Source: Gracilibacter sp. BRH_c7a
Lineage (GTDB): Bacteria; Bacillota; Desulfitobacteriia; Desulfitobacteriales; Syntrophobotulaceae
NCBI GenBank assembly: GCA_001516055.1
Contig: LOEZ01000085.1
Location: forward strand, 1 to 46,013
DNA: 46,013 bases
Reading direction: 5' to 3'
The notes below the pieces were generated by a model, which worked only from the letters and a program-made list of their open reading frames with translations, was not told the DNA's origin and made no database searches. The first letter of the stretch is position 1; each line of letters starts with the position of its first letter. Positions 34,289 through 41,959 of this stretch are shown here, piece after piece. The position numbers were made by a program, and so were the translations under genes.

Positions 34289-35082
34289 AACAGCAGGAAG
34301 AGAACTTAATAGACAGGACTGTGATTATCTGCCTGAAGTCGGTCAGTAAATATTACCGAAGATCTCAAGAAACACTGAGAGTACTCGATCATATCGATCT
34401 GGATATCTATCAGGGAGAAATCTTAGCCTTATTAGGACCTTCAGGCTGTGGTAAGACTACACTTCTAAGACAGATTGCAGGCTTTGACCATAGGGAATCT
34501 GGAAGTTTGCTCATGGATGGACATGAGGTCGTTCAGCCTGAAGTAAAGCGGATTATGATTTTTCAGGATTTCAATCAGCTGTTTCCTTGGAAAACCGTAA
34601 TTCAAAACGTGGTCTATCCCTTACAAGTAAACCGGGTTGGAGAAAGTGACACTGCCAACAGGGAGATAGCTCTTGAGTATCTTAAATTAGTTGAATTAAC
34701 CGGATTTGAAGACAGTTATCCTCATCAGCTTTCCGGAGGAATGAAGCAGAAAGCGGCGATGGCCAGAGCCTTGGCCCTTAAACCTAAAGTGTTGCTCATG
34801 GACGAGCCTTTCGGGAGCTTGGATGCTTTAACCCGGATAGCACTTCAAAACTTGCTTTTAAAAGTTTGGCAGGAAACAGGAGTCACGATTATCTTTGTAA
34901 CACATGATATTCAAGAAGCGGTGATACTTTCTGATCGTATTGCCGTGATGGGCAGAGAGACTGCAGGAATTAAAAAAGTAATACCAAATCTGCTGGATAG
35001 ACCAAGAGTTGTCGGAGAAGCGGGTTATTCAGAAATATATGGTCATGTTTATTCGCTGATGGACATCAATCCTACAAAATGA
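34273..35082 (+). CDS. ABC transporter ATP-binding protein (SsuB/TauB-like)
   Basis: 269 residues. Walker A GPSGCGKTT, Q-loop FQDFNQLFPW, signature LSGGMKQKAAMA, Walker B VLLMDEPFGSLD and the switch His in FVTHDIQEA are all intact. The order of the three genes and their overlaps fit an SsuBC/TauBC importer. GTG start inside the permease gene (16-base overlap), with AAAGGA before it. The final residues are variable. Confidence 0.95.
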   Translation: MGNDLKQQEENLIDRTVIICLKSVSKYYRRSQETLRVLDHIDLDIYQGEILALLGPSGCGKTTLLRQIAGFDHRESGSLLMDGHEVVQPEVKRIMIFQDFNQLFPWKTVIQNVVYPLQVNRVGESDTANREIALEYLKLVELTGFEDSYPHQLSGGMKQKAAMARALALKPKVLLMDEPFGSLDALTRIALQNLLLKVWQETGVTIIFVTHDIQEAVILSDRIAVMGRETAGIKKVIPNLLDRPRVVGEAGYSEIYGHVYSLMDINPTK

Positions 35083-35114
35083 TATTTTCAATACAAAAAT
35101 GATAATAAAAATTA

Positions 35115-35142
35115 AAGCCAGAGCAATTGAAAGCTCTGGCTT
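35115..35142 (-). terminator. Terminator shared by the ABC unit and the GT39 gene
   Basis: AAGCCAGAGC pairs with GCTCTGGCTT around an 8-base loop. On the minus strand it is followed by TTAATTTTTA, so it suits the gene ending at 35141, whose stop is in the stem. On the plus strand it may also end the ABC transporter transcript. Confidence 0.7.
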
Positions 35143-36703
35143 ACGTATTTACTTTATATATTCTTATTTTCCAATCTCTTTTGTTCGTATATTTCGTAAT
35201 CCGCATCCCATATGTAGGTTCAGAGAACTCGTAAACCAACTGAGTTTTCGTATTAAGGAATTTTTGCATATCATCATAATATGAGGAAATATCTCCGTAT
35301 ACATTGTTCCATTCCGGTCTAAACATATAAATAAAATCCATTTCTTCAGGATAGATGATATACGAAATTTTATTGCGAACAATATATTGTTCAAATGTTA
35401 AGTTGTTCTCGGCAAGGAAAGCCAGATTTCTATAATCATAGAGCCTTCCGTTATCGAAATACATCTCCGCATTCAGGTTAGCCAGAACAGTTTCCTCGCT
35501 TTTAACCATCTTTCCAATCTCTTGAAGATACCTGTCATACGAGTGATTCAGATAAGGAAGAATATTGGTAATGCTATTAATAGATATTATCAGTACCAAA
35601 GCTGCTGTTAAATAGATCTTAGGACTCTTATTCAAACGTGTTAGAACATAAGTAACCAGAATATAGAATAAGGGTACTAGAAAGATGATACTCGTCTGAT
35701 TAAAGCGACCGATAAAAATAATACCCGCATTAACAGCTAAGATTGCGAGAATGATGCTGCTTAACATTTGTCTAGATTCACTATGTTTTTCTTTGAATAA
35801 TAAAAATATAGCTGCTAAAAAGGCCAGGGCGAAAAGATAGAACTCAAGCCTGATGTCCGGAGTATAATATGTGCCGCTTACCCCATAGAAAAGTTTTAGA
35901 TAAAAGTTTATGATTTCTAAGAATTTTGAAGTCAGCGTATTAGTGACACCAAATTGACTCCCATAATTAGAATAATTCTCAATAAAATTGGCGTCAAAGG
36001 AGAAACTCAAGGCGATAAAAACCGAAGCAAAACATGCTGCTGTTGTAATATAAGTAAAAAGTCCGGAGATTTTAAGTTTTTTGGTAAAGATAATGTAAAA
36101 CAGGTAAAGGACACCTAATGGAAGGGAGATGATAAAACTATTTGGGTGTACTCCAATACTAAGTCCGATTATGATTCCCAGAAGAAGGTGGTTAACAAGC
36201 TTTAAATCTGAAAGGTTAGAGAGAAAATAATATAAAGAAAAAATTAAGACAAAGAGCAAAATAATTTCCTGGCGAGCAAAGTGCGAAGCATAAATATATT
36301 GAATATCGATAGCTAAAAGCACAGTAGATATGAAAGCATATTTTTTGGAACCGAAAATAAGTGCACAGAGTTTATAAAAATAAAATAGTGTAAGCAATCC
36401 AAACGAAAAAGACAACAGCCGAACTGTAAATATTTCATAGCCTAAAATTTTTATAAAAATAATTTGAACTGAATGGAAAAGACTCTTAATAGCATGGGGA
36501 TAACGCGGATAAAGATCAAAAAATGGTTCAGTCACCGCATAGCTTCCTGTCTCCATGATATTTCTGGATAGGCCGCTTAGCCATGTTTCATCTGAATGCA
36601 CGAAAGGAAACCGGGTAAGAATGATGATATTGCCCGTAATGTAAAGAAGTATAGAAAGTAAATATATTATTTTCGTAGTAAAAAAGCTTTTCAATTTTAT
36701 CAA
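35141..36703 (-). CDS. Membrane glycosyltransferase of the GT39/PMT-ArnT-like type
   Basis: 520 residues, about 11-12 membrane helices. The first external loop carries HSDETW, which matches the acidic catalytic pair of polyprenyl-phosphate-dependent mannosyl/aminoarabinosyltransferases. The C-terminal portion is a soluble domain of about 130 residues. The start is TTG at 36703 with AAGGA close upstream. It probably moves a sugar from a polyprenyl-phosphate carrier to a surface acceptor, which would fit the upstream GT2 in function, though it lies on the opposite strand and in its own unit. Confidence 0.8.
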   Translation of the reverse strand: MIKLKSFFTTKIIYLLSILLYITGNIIILTRFPFVHSDETWLSGLSRNIMETGSYAVTEPFFDLYPRYPHAIKSLFHSVQIIFIKILGYEIFTVRLLSFSFGLLTLFYFYKLCALIFGSKKYAFISTVLLAIDIQYIYASHFARQEIILLFVLIFSLYYFLSNLSDLKLVNHLLLGIIIGLSIGVHPNSFIISLPLGVLYLFYIIFTKKLKISGLFTYITTAACFASVFIALSFSFDANFIENYSNYGSQFGVTNTLTSKFLEIINFYLKLFYGVSGTYYTPDIRLEFYLFALAFLAAIFLLFKEKHSESRQMLSSIILAILAVNAGIIFIGRFNQTSIIFLVPLFYILVTYVLTRLNKSPKIYLTAALVLIISINSITNILPYLNHSYDRYLQEIGKMVKSEETVLANLNAEMYFDNGRLYDYRNLAFLAENNLTFEQYIVRNKISYIIYPEEMDFIYMFRPEWNNVYGDISSYYDDMQKFLNTKTQLVYEFSEPTYGMRITKYTNKRDWKIRIYKVNT

Positions 36704-36760
36704 TTTTCCTTACCCCATTATGTTATTACATATAATAGAAATATATCTATGTTTATATTT

Positions 36761-36782
36761 TGTCACATTATTGTTTGTGACA
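36761..36782 (+). promoter_or_regulatory. Candidate Crp/Fnr-type operator
   Basis: TGTCACA and TGTGACA are exact inverted repeats with an 8-base spacer, 22 bp in total. It lies between the GT39 gene and the rhodanese gene, about 185 bases upstream of the latter. Such 22-bp symmetric sites are typical of CRP/FNR-family regulators; which one is unknown. Confidence 0.4.
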
Positions 36783-36966
36783 TTTTTATTTATTGTAACA
36801 AATTCTCAACAAAAAAAGGTTTTCACAATATCAAATTATGTGATGGGCCTATCAGAAAAACTTATATTACAGAAATATCTTATTAAATTATAATGAAAAA
36901 GTACTTTATGTGTAAATTATAACAAGCTTTTATTATCACAAAAAATATTTGGGGAGGTTTACTAAC

Positions 36967-37959
36967 TTGAAGAAAAGAATCAAACACTTGCCACTTGTAC
37001 TATTGCTTGTACTGACTTTAATACTGACAGGTTGTGTTTCTACACCTACTATCCCTGTAAATGCTGGGTTACTTACAACGACCAAGGCCCCTGAAGCTAA
37101 TATTGTCGCAGATGCTGCCAAAGCCTATTTTGCAAACATGCCAGCAGATATTTATAAGATTCCAGAAAAAGACTTCGTAGATAAGGTCAAAGCCAATGAA
37201 GATATGTTTGTTATGGATATTAGGCAGGCTGTTGATTATGATAAAGGTCATATTAAAGGTGCCGTAAACATTCCTTGGGGAGAATCTATAGCGAAAGAGC
37301 TGGCAAGCTTGCCGAAAGACAAAGTAATTATGGTCTATTGCTATACCGGCCAAACAGCTGGGCAAACTGTTGCTCTTTTAAATGTCGCTGGTTTTAACGC
37401 AAAATCAATTAATCTGGGCTGGAATCTTGGAATATCCAAAGTAGAGGGTATAGCAGATGTAACTGAAACGGTAGCGAATGCAATTCCGGAAGCAAAAACC
37501 CAGATCGATCCAGAAATCCAGACAGCAATTACAAATTATTTTTCTAAAATGGCTGAACTTAAAGGAACAACTTATGCCAACTATAAGATAAGTGAAGATA
37601 ATGCTAAAAAAGTACTGGATGCTAAACTTACTAACGTAAAGTTTTTATCCGTCAGGAAAGGAGAGGATTTTGATAAACAGCATGTCCCAGGGGCAATTAA
37701 TCTTCCGTTTTCTAAGGGAATGCAAGCCTACTTTGACCTACTGCTCTTAAAAAATAAAAAAATAATTGTCTACTGCTATACCGGCCAAACCGCAGGTCAG
37801 ACAGTTGCGATACTCAGATTATTAGGTTATGATGCAGTTTCCTTAAACTCGGGTATGGGCACACCTGCCACACCTGGTGCAGGCTGGGCGAATAAAGGAT
37901 TCCCGACCGAAGGTGCAACCAATACTGTACTTAAACCTAGCGCGGGGGATCACTCTTAA
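36967..37959 (+). CDS. Lipoprotein with two rhodanese domains (first copy)
   Basis: 330 residues. Lipoprotein signal with lipobox LILTGC. Rhodanese domain 1 (about 55-170) and domain 2 (about 205-320) each carry the loop VYCYTGQTAGQTVA, with the persulfide cysteines C125 and C270. Both domains therefore look catalytically competent, unlike classic tandem rhodaneses where one domain has lost its cysteine. Expected role: sulfane sulfur transfer at the outside of the membrane, for example from thiosulfate or polysulfide. The start is TTG 36967 with GGAGG nine bases before it; the in-frame TTG at 36949 would leave the ribosome site inside the gene. Confidence 0.88.
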   Translation: MKKRIKHLPLVLLLVLTLILTGCVSTPTIPVNAGLLTTTKAPEANIVADAAKAYFANMPADIYKIPEKDFVDKVKANEDMFVMDIRQAVDYDKGHIKGAVNIPWGESIAKELASLPKDKVIMVYCYTGQTAGQTVALLNVAGFNAKSINLGWNLGISKVEGIADVTETVANAIPEAKTQIDPEIQTAITNYFSKMAELKGTTYANYKISEDNAKKVLDAKLTNVKFLSVRKGEDFDKQHVPGAINLPFSKGMQAYFDLLLLKNKKIIVYCYTGQTAGQTVAILRLLGYDAVSLNSGMGTPATPGAGWANKGFPTEGATNTVLKPSAGDHS

Positions 37960-38091
37960 AGTAAAAGCTAGCTATTCATGAAGATGAAATGCGCAAAAAT
38001 AATTATCTGTAAAGATATTGATATAAACTATGTATCTAAAAAAACCCAGGATTCAATTAATCTATTACAAAAAGTTAGGGAGGCGAATTCG

Positions 38092-39054
38092 ATGAAAAAG
38101 TTCAAAATGTTACCACTCGTACTCATTCTTGTTTTCTCTGTAATAGTTGCTGGTTGTGCTGCTACACCAGCCGCTCCGGCCAATACCCAGCCACCTGCAG
38201 CTGACCAACAACCTGCTCCTGCCCCGGCTCCTGATGTTGATGTTGTCGCTGATGCTGCGAAAGCCTATTTCGCTAACATGCCGGCAGATATTTACAAGAT
38301 TCCCCAAAATGACTTTGTTGAAAAGGTCAAAGCGAATGAAGATATGTTTATTATGGATGTCAGACAGGCGGCAGATTATGATAAAGGACATATTAACGGT
38401 GCTGTAAATATTCCTTGGGGATTAGCGATTGCTGATAATCTTGTAAACCTGCCCAAAGACAAAGCGATTATGGTCTATTGCTATACCGGTCAAACTGCTG
38501 GTCAGACCGTTGCTCTCTTAAATGTTGCCGGTTTTGATGCAAAATCTGTTAACCTGGGGTGGAATCTTGGCATTTCTAAAGTAGAAGGTGTTGCTGCAGT
38601 AACTGAAACGAAAGCCAATGCAGTTCCGGAAGGGAAAACACAGGTAGACTCAGAAATCCAGACAGCAATTACGAATTACTTCACTGAAATGACTGAATTG
38701 AAAGAAACCACTTACGCTAACTTCAAAATCAGTGAAGATAATGCCAAAAAAGCACTGGATTCTACAGATCCTAATGTAATGTTTTTATCTGTAAGAAAAG
38801 CTGAAGACTATGCCAAAGGTCATATCTCAGGGGCTATTAATATCCCGTTTGGTCAGGGAATGCAAGATTCCTTTGGTGAGCTTCCAACAGACAAAAAAAT
38901 CGTCACCTACTGCTATACCGGCCAAACCGCAGGTCAGACAGTTGCAATTCTCAGATTATTAGGTTATGATGCGGTATCTTTAAACTCTGGTATGGGTATG
39001 GAATCTACAGGCAGTGCTGGTTGGGTCAATAAAGGATTCCCTGTTGTCCAATAA
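38092..39054 (+). CDS. Lipoprotein with two rhodanese domains (second copy)
   Basis: 320 residues, a paralogue of the upstream gene. Lipobox VIVAGC, then a short Pro/Ala-rich linker (about 24-45) absent from the first copy, then two rhodanese domains with active cysteines C130 and C274 in CYTGQTAG. Stretches are nearly identical in DNA (for instance 37771-37808 against the corresponding part of this gene), pointing to a recent duplication. ATG 38092 follows AGGGAGG by eight bases. The gene lies 132 bases after the first copy and may have its own expression. Confidence 0.9.
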   Translation: MKKFKMLPLVLILVFSVIVAGCAATPAAPANTQPPAADQQPAPAPAPDVDVVADAAKAYFANMPADIYKIPQNDFVEKVKANEDMFIMDVRQAADYDKGHINGAVNIPWGLAIADNLVNLPKDKAIMVYCYTGQTAGQTVALLNVAGFDAKSVNLGWNLGISKVEGVAAVTETKANAVPEGKTQVDSEIQTAITNYFTEMTELKETTYANFKISEDNAKKALDSTDPNVMFLSVRKAEDYAKGHISGAINIPFGQGMQDSFGELPTDKKIVTYCYTGQTAGQTVAILRLLGYDAVSLNSGMGMESTGSAGWVNKGFPVVQ

Positions 39055-39124
39055 AAACCCGCGATAATCCAATCCAAGGTCAAAAAAAGAAAATTTAGGT
39101 TATAAGACTTAACTAAGAAGAATT

Positions 39125-39158
39125 GACGGAGGCAGTAAGAATAGCTGTCTCCGTCTTA
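39125..39158 (+). terminator. Terminator after the rhodanese pair
   Basis: GACGGAGGCAG pairs with CTGTCTCCGTC (one G-U) around a 9-base loop, followed by TTAT. This separates the rhodaneses from the transporter genes. Confidence 0.55.
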
Positions 39159-39290
39159 TACTTTGCTTAACACAATCCCTTGTCAGGCAACTCATTTTTT
39201 TGATATTATATAAATTTGAAATATTTGATGATTGACTAATATTGCAAAACTATCTAAACTTAAATTAAAAATCTTTTCACAAGAGGAAAT

Positions 39291-39923
39291 ATGGAGAAAA
39301 AAGCTCTCACTTCACAATGGAAACTAAACCTTGGTTTTTCCTTTTTTATACTTATGCTTATCGTTTTGCTTCTACAGGTCAGTATCCAGCTAACGTTACT
39401 TTTTGCTGTAAGTCTGGCTCTTGGTTTTACATTGCAAAAATCGAGGTTTTGCTTTACATCAGCTTTTCGTGATCCTTTGCTTGTCGGTTATACAACTTTA
39501 ACAGAGGCTTTAATCTTGCTTTTAGCTATCAGTATACCCGGCTTTGCAATTGTCTCAAATGTAGCCGGTATTTTGCACTTGCCATTAAGCTTATATGTAA
39601 CTCCTTTTGGCATTCATACCTTTGTTGGAGGTATTTTATTTGGAATCGGAATGGTGATGGCTGGTGGCTGTGCATCGGGTATCCTAATGCGTATTGGCGA
39701 AGGGTTTGCTATGCAAATGATCGCTTTTGCAGGTCTAATGATTGGAGCCATTTTAGGAAAATACTCGTTACCTTATTGGCGCGCGAATTTTGGTGAGGCG
39801 CCGGGGATATTTCTTCCTGATATAATCGGCTGGCTGCCTGCTGTAGTGCTGCAGCTTTTAATCCTTTTCTTTTTATGGAAAGTCACCCGTTGGTGGAAGA
39901 GAAAACTTAATGGAGTCGGGTGA
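39291..39923 (+). CDS. YeeE/YedE family sulfur transporter, first half
   Basis: 210 residues, about five membrane helices. It belongs to the Sulf_transp family: the signature cysteines are in SRFCFTSAFRD and AGGCASGILMRIG, the positions known in TsuA-type thiosulfate uptake proteins to contact the substrate. TsuA proteins are a single chain of about 330-350 residues; here only the first part is present and the second half is encoded two genes downstream, so the transporter is split. ATG 39291 follows GAGGAA. Confidence 0.88.
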   Translation: MEKKALTSQWKLNLGFSFFILMLIVLLLQVSIQLTLLFAVSLALGFTLQKSRFCFTSAFRDPLLVGYTTLTEALILLLAISIPGFAIVSNVAGILHLPLSLYVTPFGIHTFVGGILFGIGMVMAGGCASGILMRIGEGFAMQMIAFAGLMIGAILGKYSLPYWRANFGEAPGIFLPDIIGWLPAVVLQLLILFFLWKVTRWWKRKLNGVG

Positions 39924-40159
39924 AAAAAATGGCAAGGCATCAAATCGATATATGGGGCGAGATGTGCCCTATTCCAATCATCAAAACACAACGACAGCTA
40001 AAACTAATGTGCTGCGGCGATGTTTTAATTATGGAAACAGATCATAGTTGTACCAGTAGGGCTATCGTAGTCTGGGCTCGGGAACAGGGTCATGAAATCG
40101 ATGAAAAAGAGGTTGCGAATGGAATATGGCGTCTAGAACTGATCAAAAGACATAACTGA
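39920..40159 (+). CDS. TusA/SirA-family sulfur carrier (TsuB-like)
   Basis: 79 residues. The CPxP motif is CPIPIIKTQ with the sulfur-carrying Cys16, and GDVLIMETDHS follows as in TusA proteins. It accepts thiol-bound sulfur from the adjacent YeeE/YedE channel, as in TsuA-TsuB pairs. It starts at GTG 39920, overlapping the stop of the first transporter half by four bases; ATG 39929 is an alternative that would shorten the N-terminus by three residues. Confidence 0.9.
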   Translation: MKKMARHQIDIWGEMCPIPIIKTQRQLKLMCCGDVLIMETDHSCTSRAIVVWAREQGHEIDEKEVANGIWRLELIKRHN

Positions 40160-40173
40160 TAGTGGGTGAAACT

Positions 40174-40665
40174 ATGCGAAATAAAGTGCAAATCATCTAT
40201 AAAGGACCTTGGGCATACTGGGTTGGGGCAGTGGTATTGGCAATTTTAAATATGATTGTACTCATTGTCAGGGAAATGCCTTGGGGGATTACAACAAATA
40301 TTGAAGCTTGGTCAGTCTGGCTAGGTTCTAACATGGGTTTGCTTCATGATGAAGGAATTACCTTCAAGCAGTTAATGCTGTCAGACGGAACTTACTTGAA
40401 TATGGGTGTTATTCTTGGTGCCTTTTGGGGTACATTAGCGGCATCACAGGCACGCTTTCGCCATATGAAGAATAGAAAGTTTGTAATATCAGCACTTATC
40501 GGTGGTCTGCTTATGGGTTATGGTGCCCGTATTGCCAGCGGATGCAACATTGGATTGGTTTTAAACGGTATTGCTTCCAGTTCATTATCCGGATGGCTTT
40601 TCACAATTGCTGTTTTTATTGGTGTTTGGTTAGGCTCTAAAATTCTGCTTCGCTTTTTATTATAG
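40174..40665 (+). CDS. YeeE/YedE family sulfur transporter, second half
   Basis: 163 residues, about four membrane helices. GGLLMGYGARIASGCNIG is the second half's conserved cysteine motif, and WGTLAASQARFR is in the preceding loop. With the first half it would reconstruct a full TsuA-like channel. ATG 40174 has GGGTGA four bases upstream; GTG 40162 is an alternative. It is only 14 bases after the TusA gene, so transporter, carrier and transporter form one operon. Confidence 0.86.
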   Translation: MRNKVQIIYKGPWAYWVGAVVLAILNMIVLIVREMPWGITTNIEAWSVWLGSNMGLLHDEGITFKQLMLSDGTYLNMGVILGAFWGTLAASQARFRHMKNRKFVISALIGGLLMGYGARIASGCNIGLVLNGIASSSLSGWLFTIAVFIGVWLGSKILLRFLL

Positions 40666-40705
40666 AAATTGATGTTGCAGTTAAAAAAACAGAAAGAAAT
40701 TGAGA

Positions 40706-40743
40706 AAAAGAGGATGACTTAGTACAGAAAGTCATCCTCTTTT
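40706..40743 (+). terminator. Bidirectional rho-independent terminator
   Basis: A perfect 15-bp stem: AAAAGAGGATGACTT (40706-40720) pairs with 40729-40743 around an 8-base loop, with T-runs on both strands. It lies between the transporter operon and the convergent LysR gene. Confidence 0.85.
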
Positions 40744-40759
40744 CTAACTCATAAATAAT

Positions 40760-41662
40760 TTAACATAAAAAACTCTCTTCCGGATCAGTCAGAAACTTTA
40801 TTAATTTTCTTGTCTTGGAAGACAAAAAATGATTATCAGATTTAATAATATTAAAGGTTAAAGGCATATCCAGATTGGATATTGTTAGGGCTTTAAGCGT
40901 TCCAAGGTAGATTTCTTTTTTTACAGATAAACGAGGTACAACAGCCCCTCCCATTCCAGCCAGCACGGCCGATTTAATTGCGTCTATCGTACTCATTTCT
41001 GTAATCACGTTAAGTTGTTTGATAGAGTAATCTTGAGCTTCTAGGGTTTGGGCTAATACTGTTCGTGTACCTGATCCGGATTCACGCATAATTAATGGCT
41101 GACTCAGGAATTCCTTTAAACTGAGCTTATCAGTTTGGGCAGGGTGAGAAGGAGGTACAATCAAAACCAGTTCATCAGAAGCAATATGATGCGTACTGAA
41201 TCCAGGTAATGTCGGATATATTTCAGTCACGCCAAAGTCAACATCTTCATTCTTTACCTTACGTAATATTTCTTCTGCGTTGGCAATTTCGAGCCGGATA
41301 TTAACCTCTGGATGTTCTTCTTTGAACAAATAAATTGAGCAGGGTAGTAAAATATTGCCAATGGTTGTGCTGGCTCCAACGGTAATTTGGTTATTCTCAT
41401 GCTGCAATGTTAGTTCCAGTTGTTGTTCCATTTCATCCTGCAGTGCTAGAAGACGCTGTGCATAGTTAGTAAAGACCTGCCCGGCTTTCGTCAGAGAAAC
41501 TCCCTGTTGCGTACGTTCAAATAACTGGCCACGATAATACTCTTCTAAACTCTTGATATGAGTGCTTACTGCAGGTTGACTTAAATGCAAGACTTTTGCA
41601 GCTTTGGAAATACTTTGGAATTTGGATACAGCGAGGAAAATTTTTAACTGATAACTGTCCAA
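40760..41662 (-). CDS. LysR family transcriptional regulator
   Basis: 300 residues. The N-terminal winged helix-turn-helix (about 1-60) contains AAKVLHLSQPAVSTHIKSLE; the rest is a LysR substrate-binding domain. It resembles the CysB/CysL-like or 'selenium-metabolism' LysR group by its N-terminus. It starts with TTG 41662 after AGGTGG. It diverges from the Mo-reductase operon and converges on the sulfur-transport operon, so it is a good candidate for controlling both, or the former. Confidence 0.93.
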   Translation of the reverse strand: MDSYQLKIFLAVSKFQSISKAAKVLHLSQPAVSTHIKSLEEYYRGQLFERTQQGVSLTKAGQVFTNYAQRLLALQDEMEQQLELTLQHENNQITVGASTTIGNILLPCSIYLFKEEHPEVNIRLEIANAEEILRKVKNEDVDFGVTEIYPTLPGFSTHHIASDELVLIVPPSHPAQTDKLSLKEFLSQPLIMRESGSGTRTVLAQTLEAQDYSIKQLNVITEMSTIDAIKSAVLAGMGGAVVPRLSVKKEIYLGTLKALTISNLDMPLTFNIIKSDNHFLSSKTRKLIKFLTDPEESFLC

Positions 41663-41690
41663 ACGTCCACCTGCTCTCTAATTTTTTTAA

Positions 41691-41730
41691 TCTTAATGTT
41701 AAGAATAAAAAGGCACATATCTTAATGTTA
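41691..41730 (+). promoter_or_regulatory. Direct repeat, candidate LysR binding region
   Basis: TCTTAATGTTA occurs at 41691-41701 and 41720-41730, 29 bases apart start to start. It sits directly upstream of the LysR gene in the LysR/reductase intergenic region, where a LysR autoregulatory site would be expected. The repeats are seen; the regulator is inferred. Confidence 0.4.
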
Positions 41731-41840
41731 CACCACAAATCTCTATCTGAACAGCATAAACCCGAACTTTCTTTGAATTTTCTTTCGTAAGTCCTCAAAT
41801 TTTATAGAGTTTTGTTTTTTACAGGCAGTTATAAAAGTTC

Positions 41841-41856
41841 CTTATATCGATATAAG
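41841..41856 (+). promoter_or_regulatory. Perfect 16-bp palindrome upstream of the reductase operon
   Basis: CTTATATCGATATAAG is a perfect palindrome about 105 bases before the start of the reductase gene. It could be the LysR activating site for that operon or another operator. Confidence 0.4.
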
Positions 41857-41959
41857 AAGATGCGATGCTCACGGGTGTAGCAATTGCTTGAGGAATATGT
41901 GAAGATAATTGCAAGAGTATTTAAACGATGTAGAGATTACTTGATGTGGAGGGAAAGGT

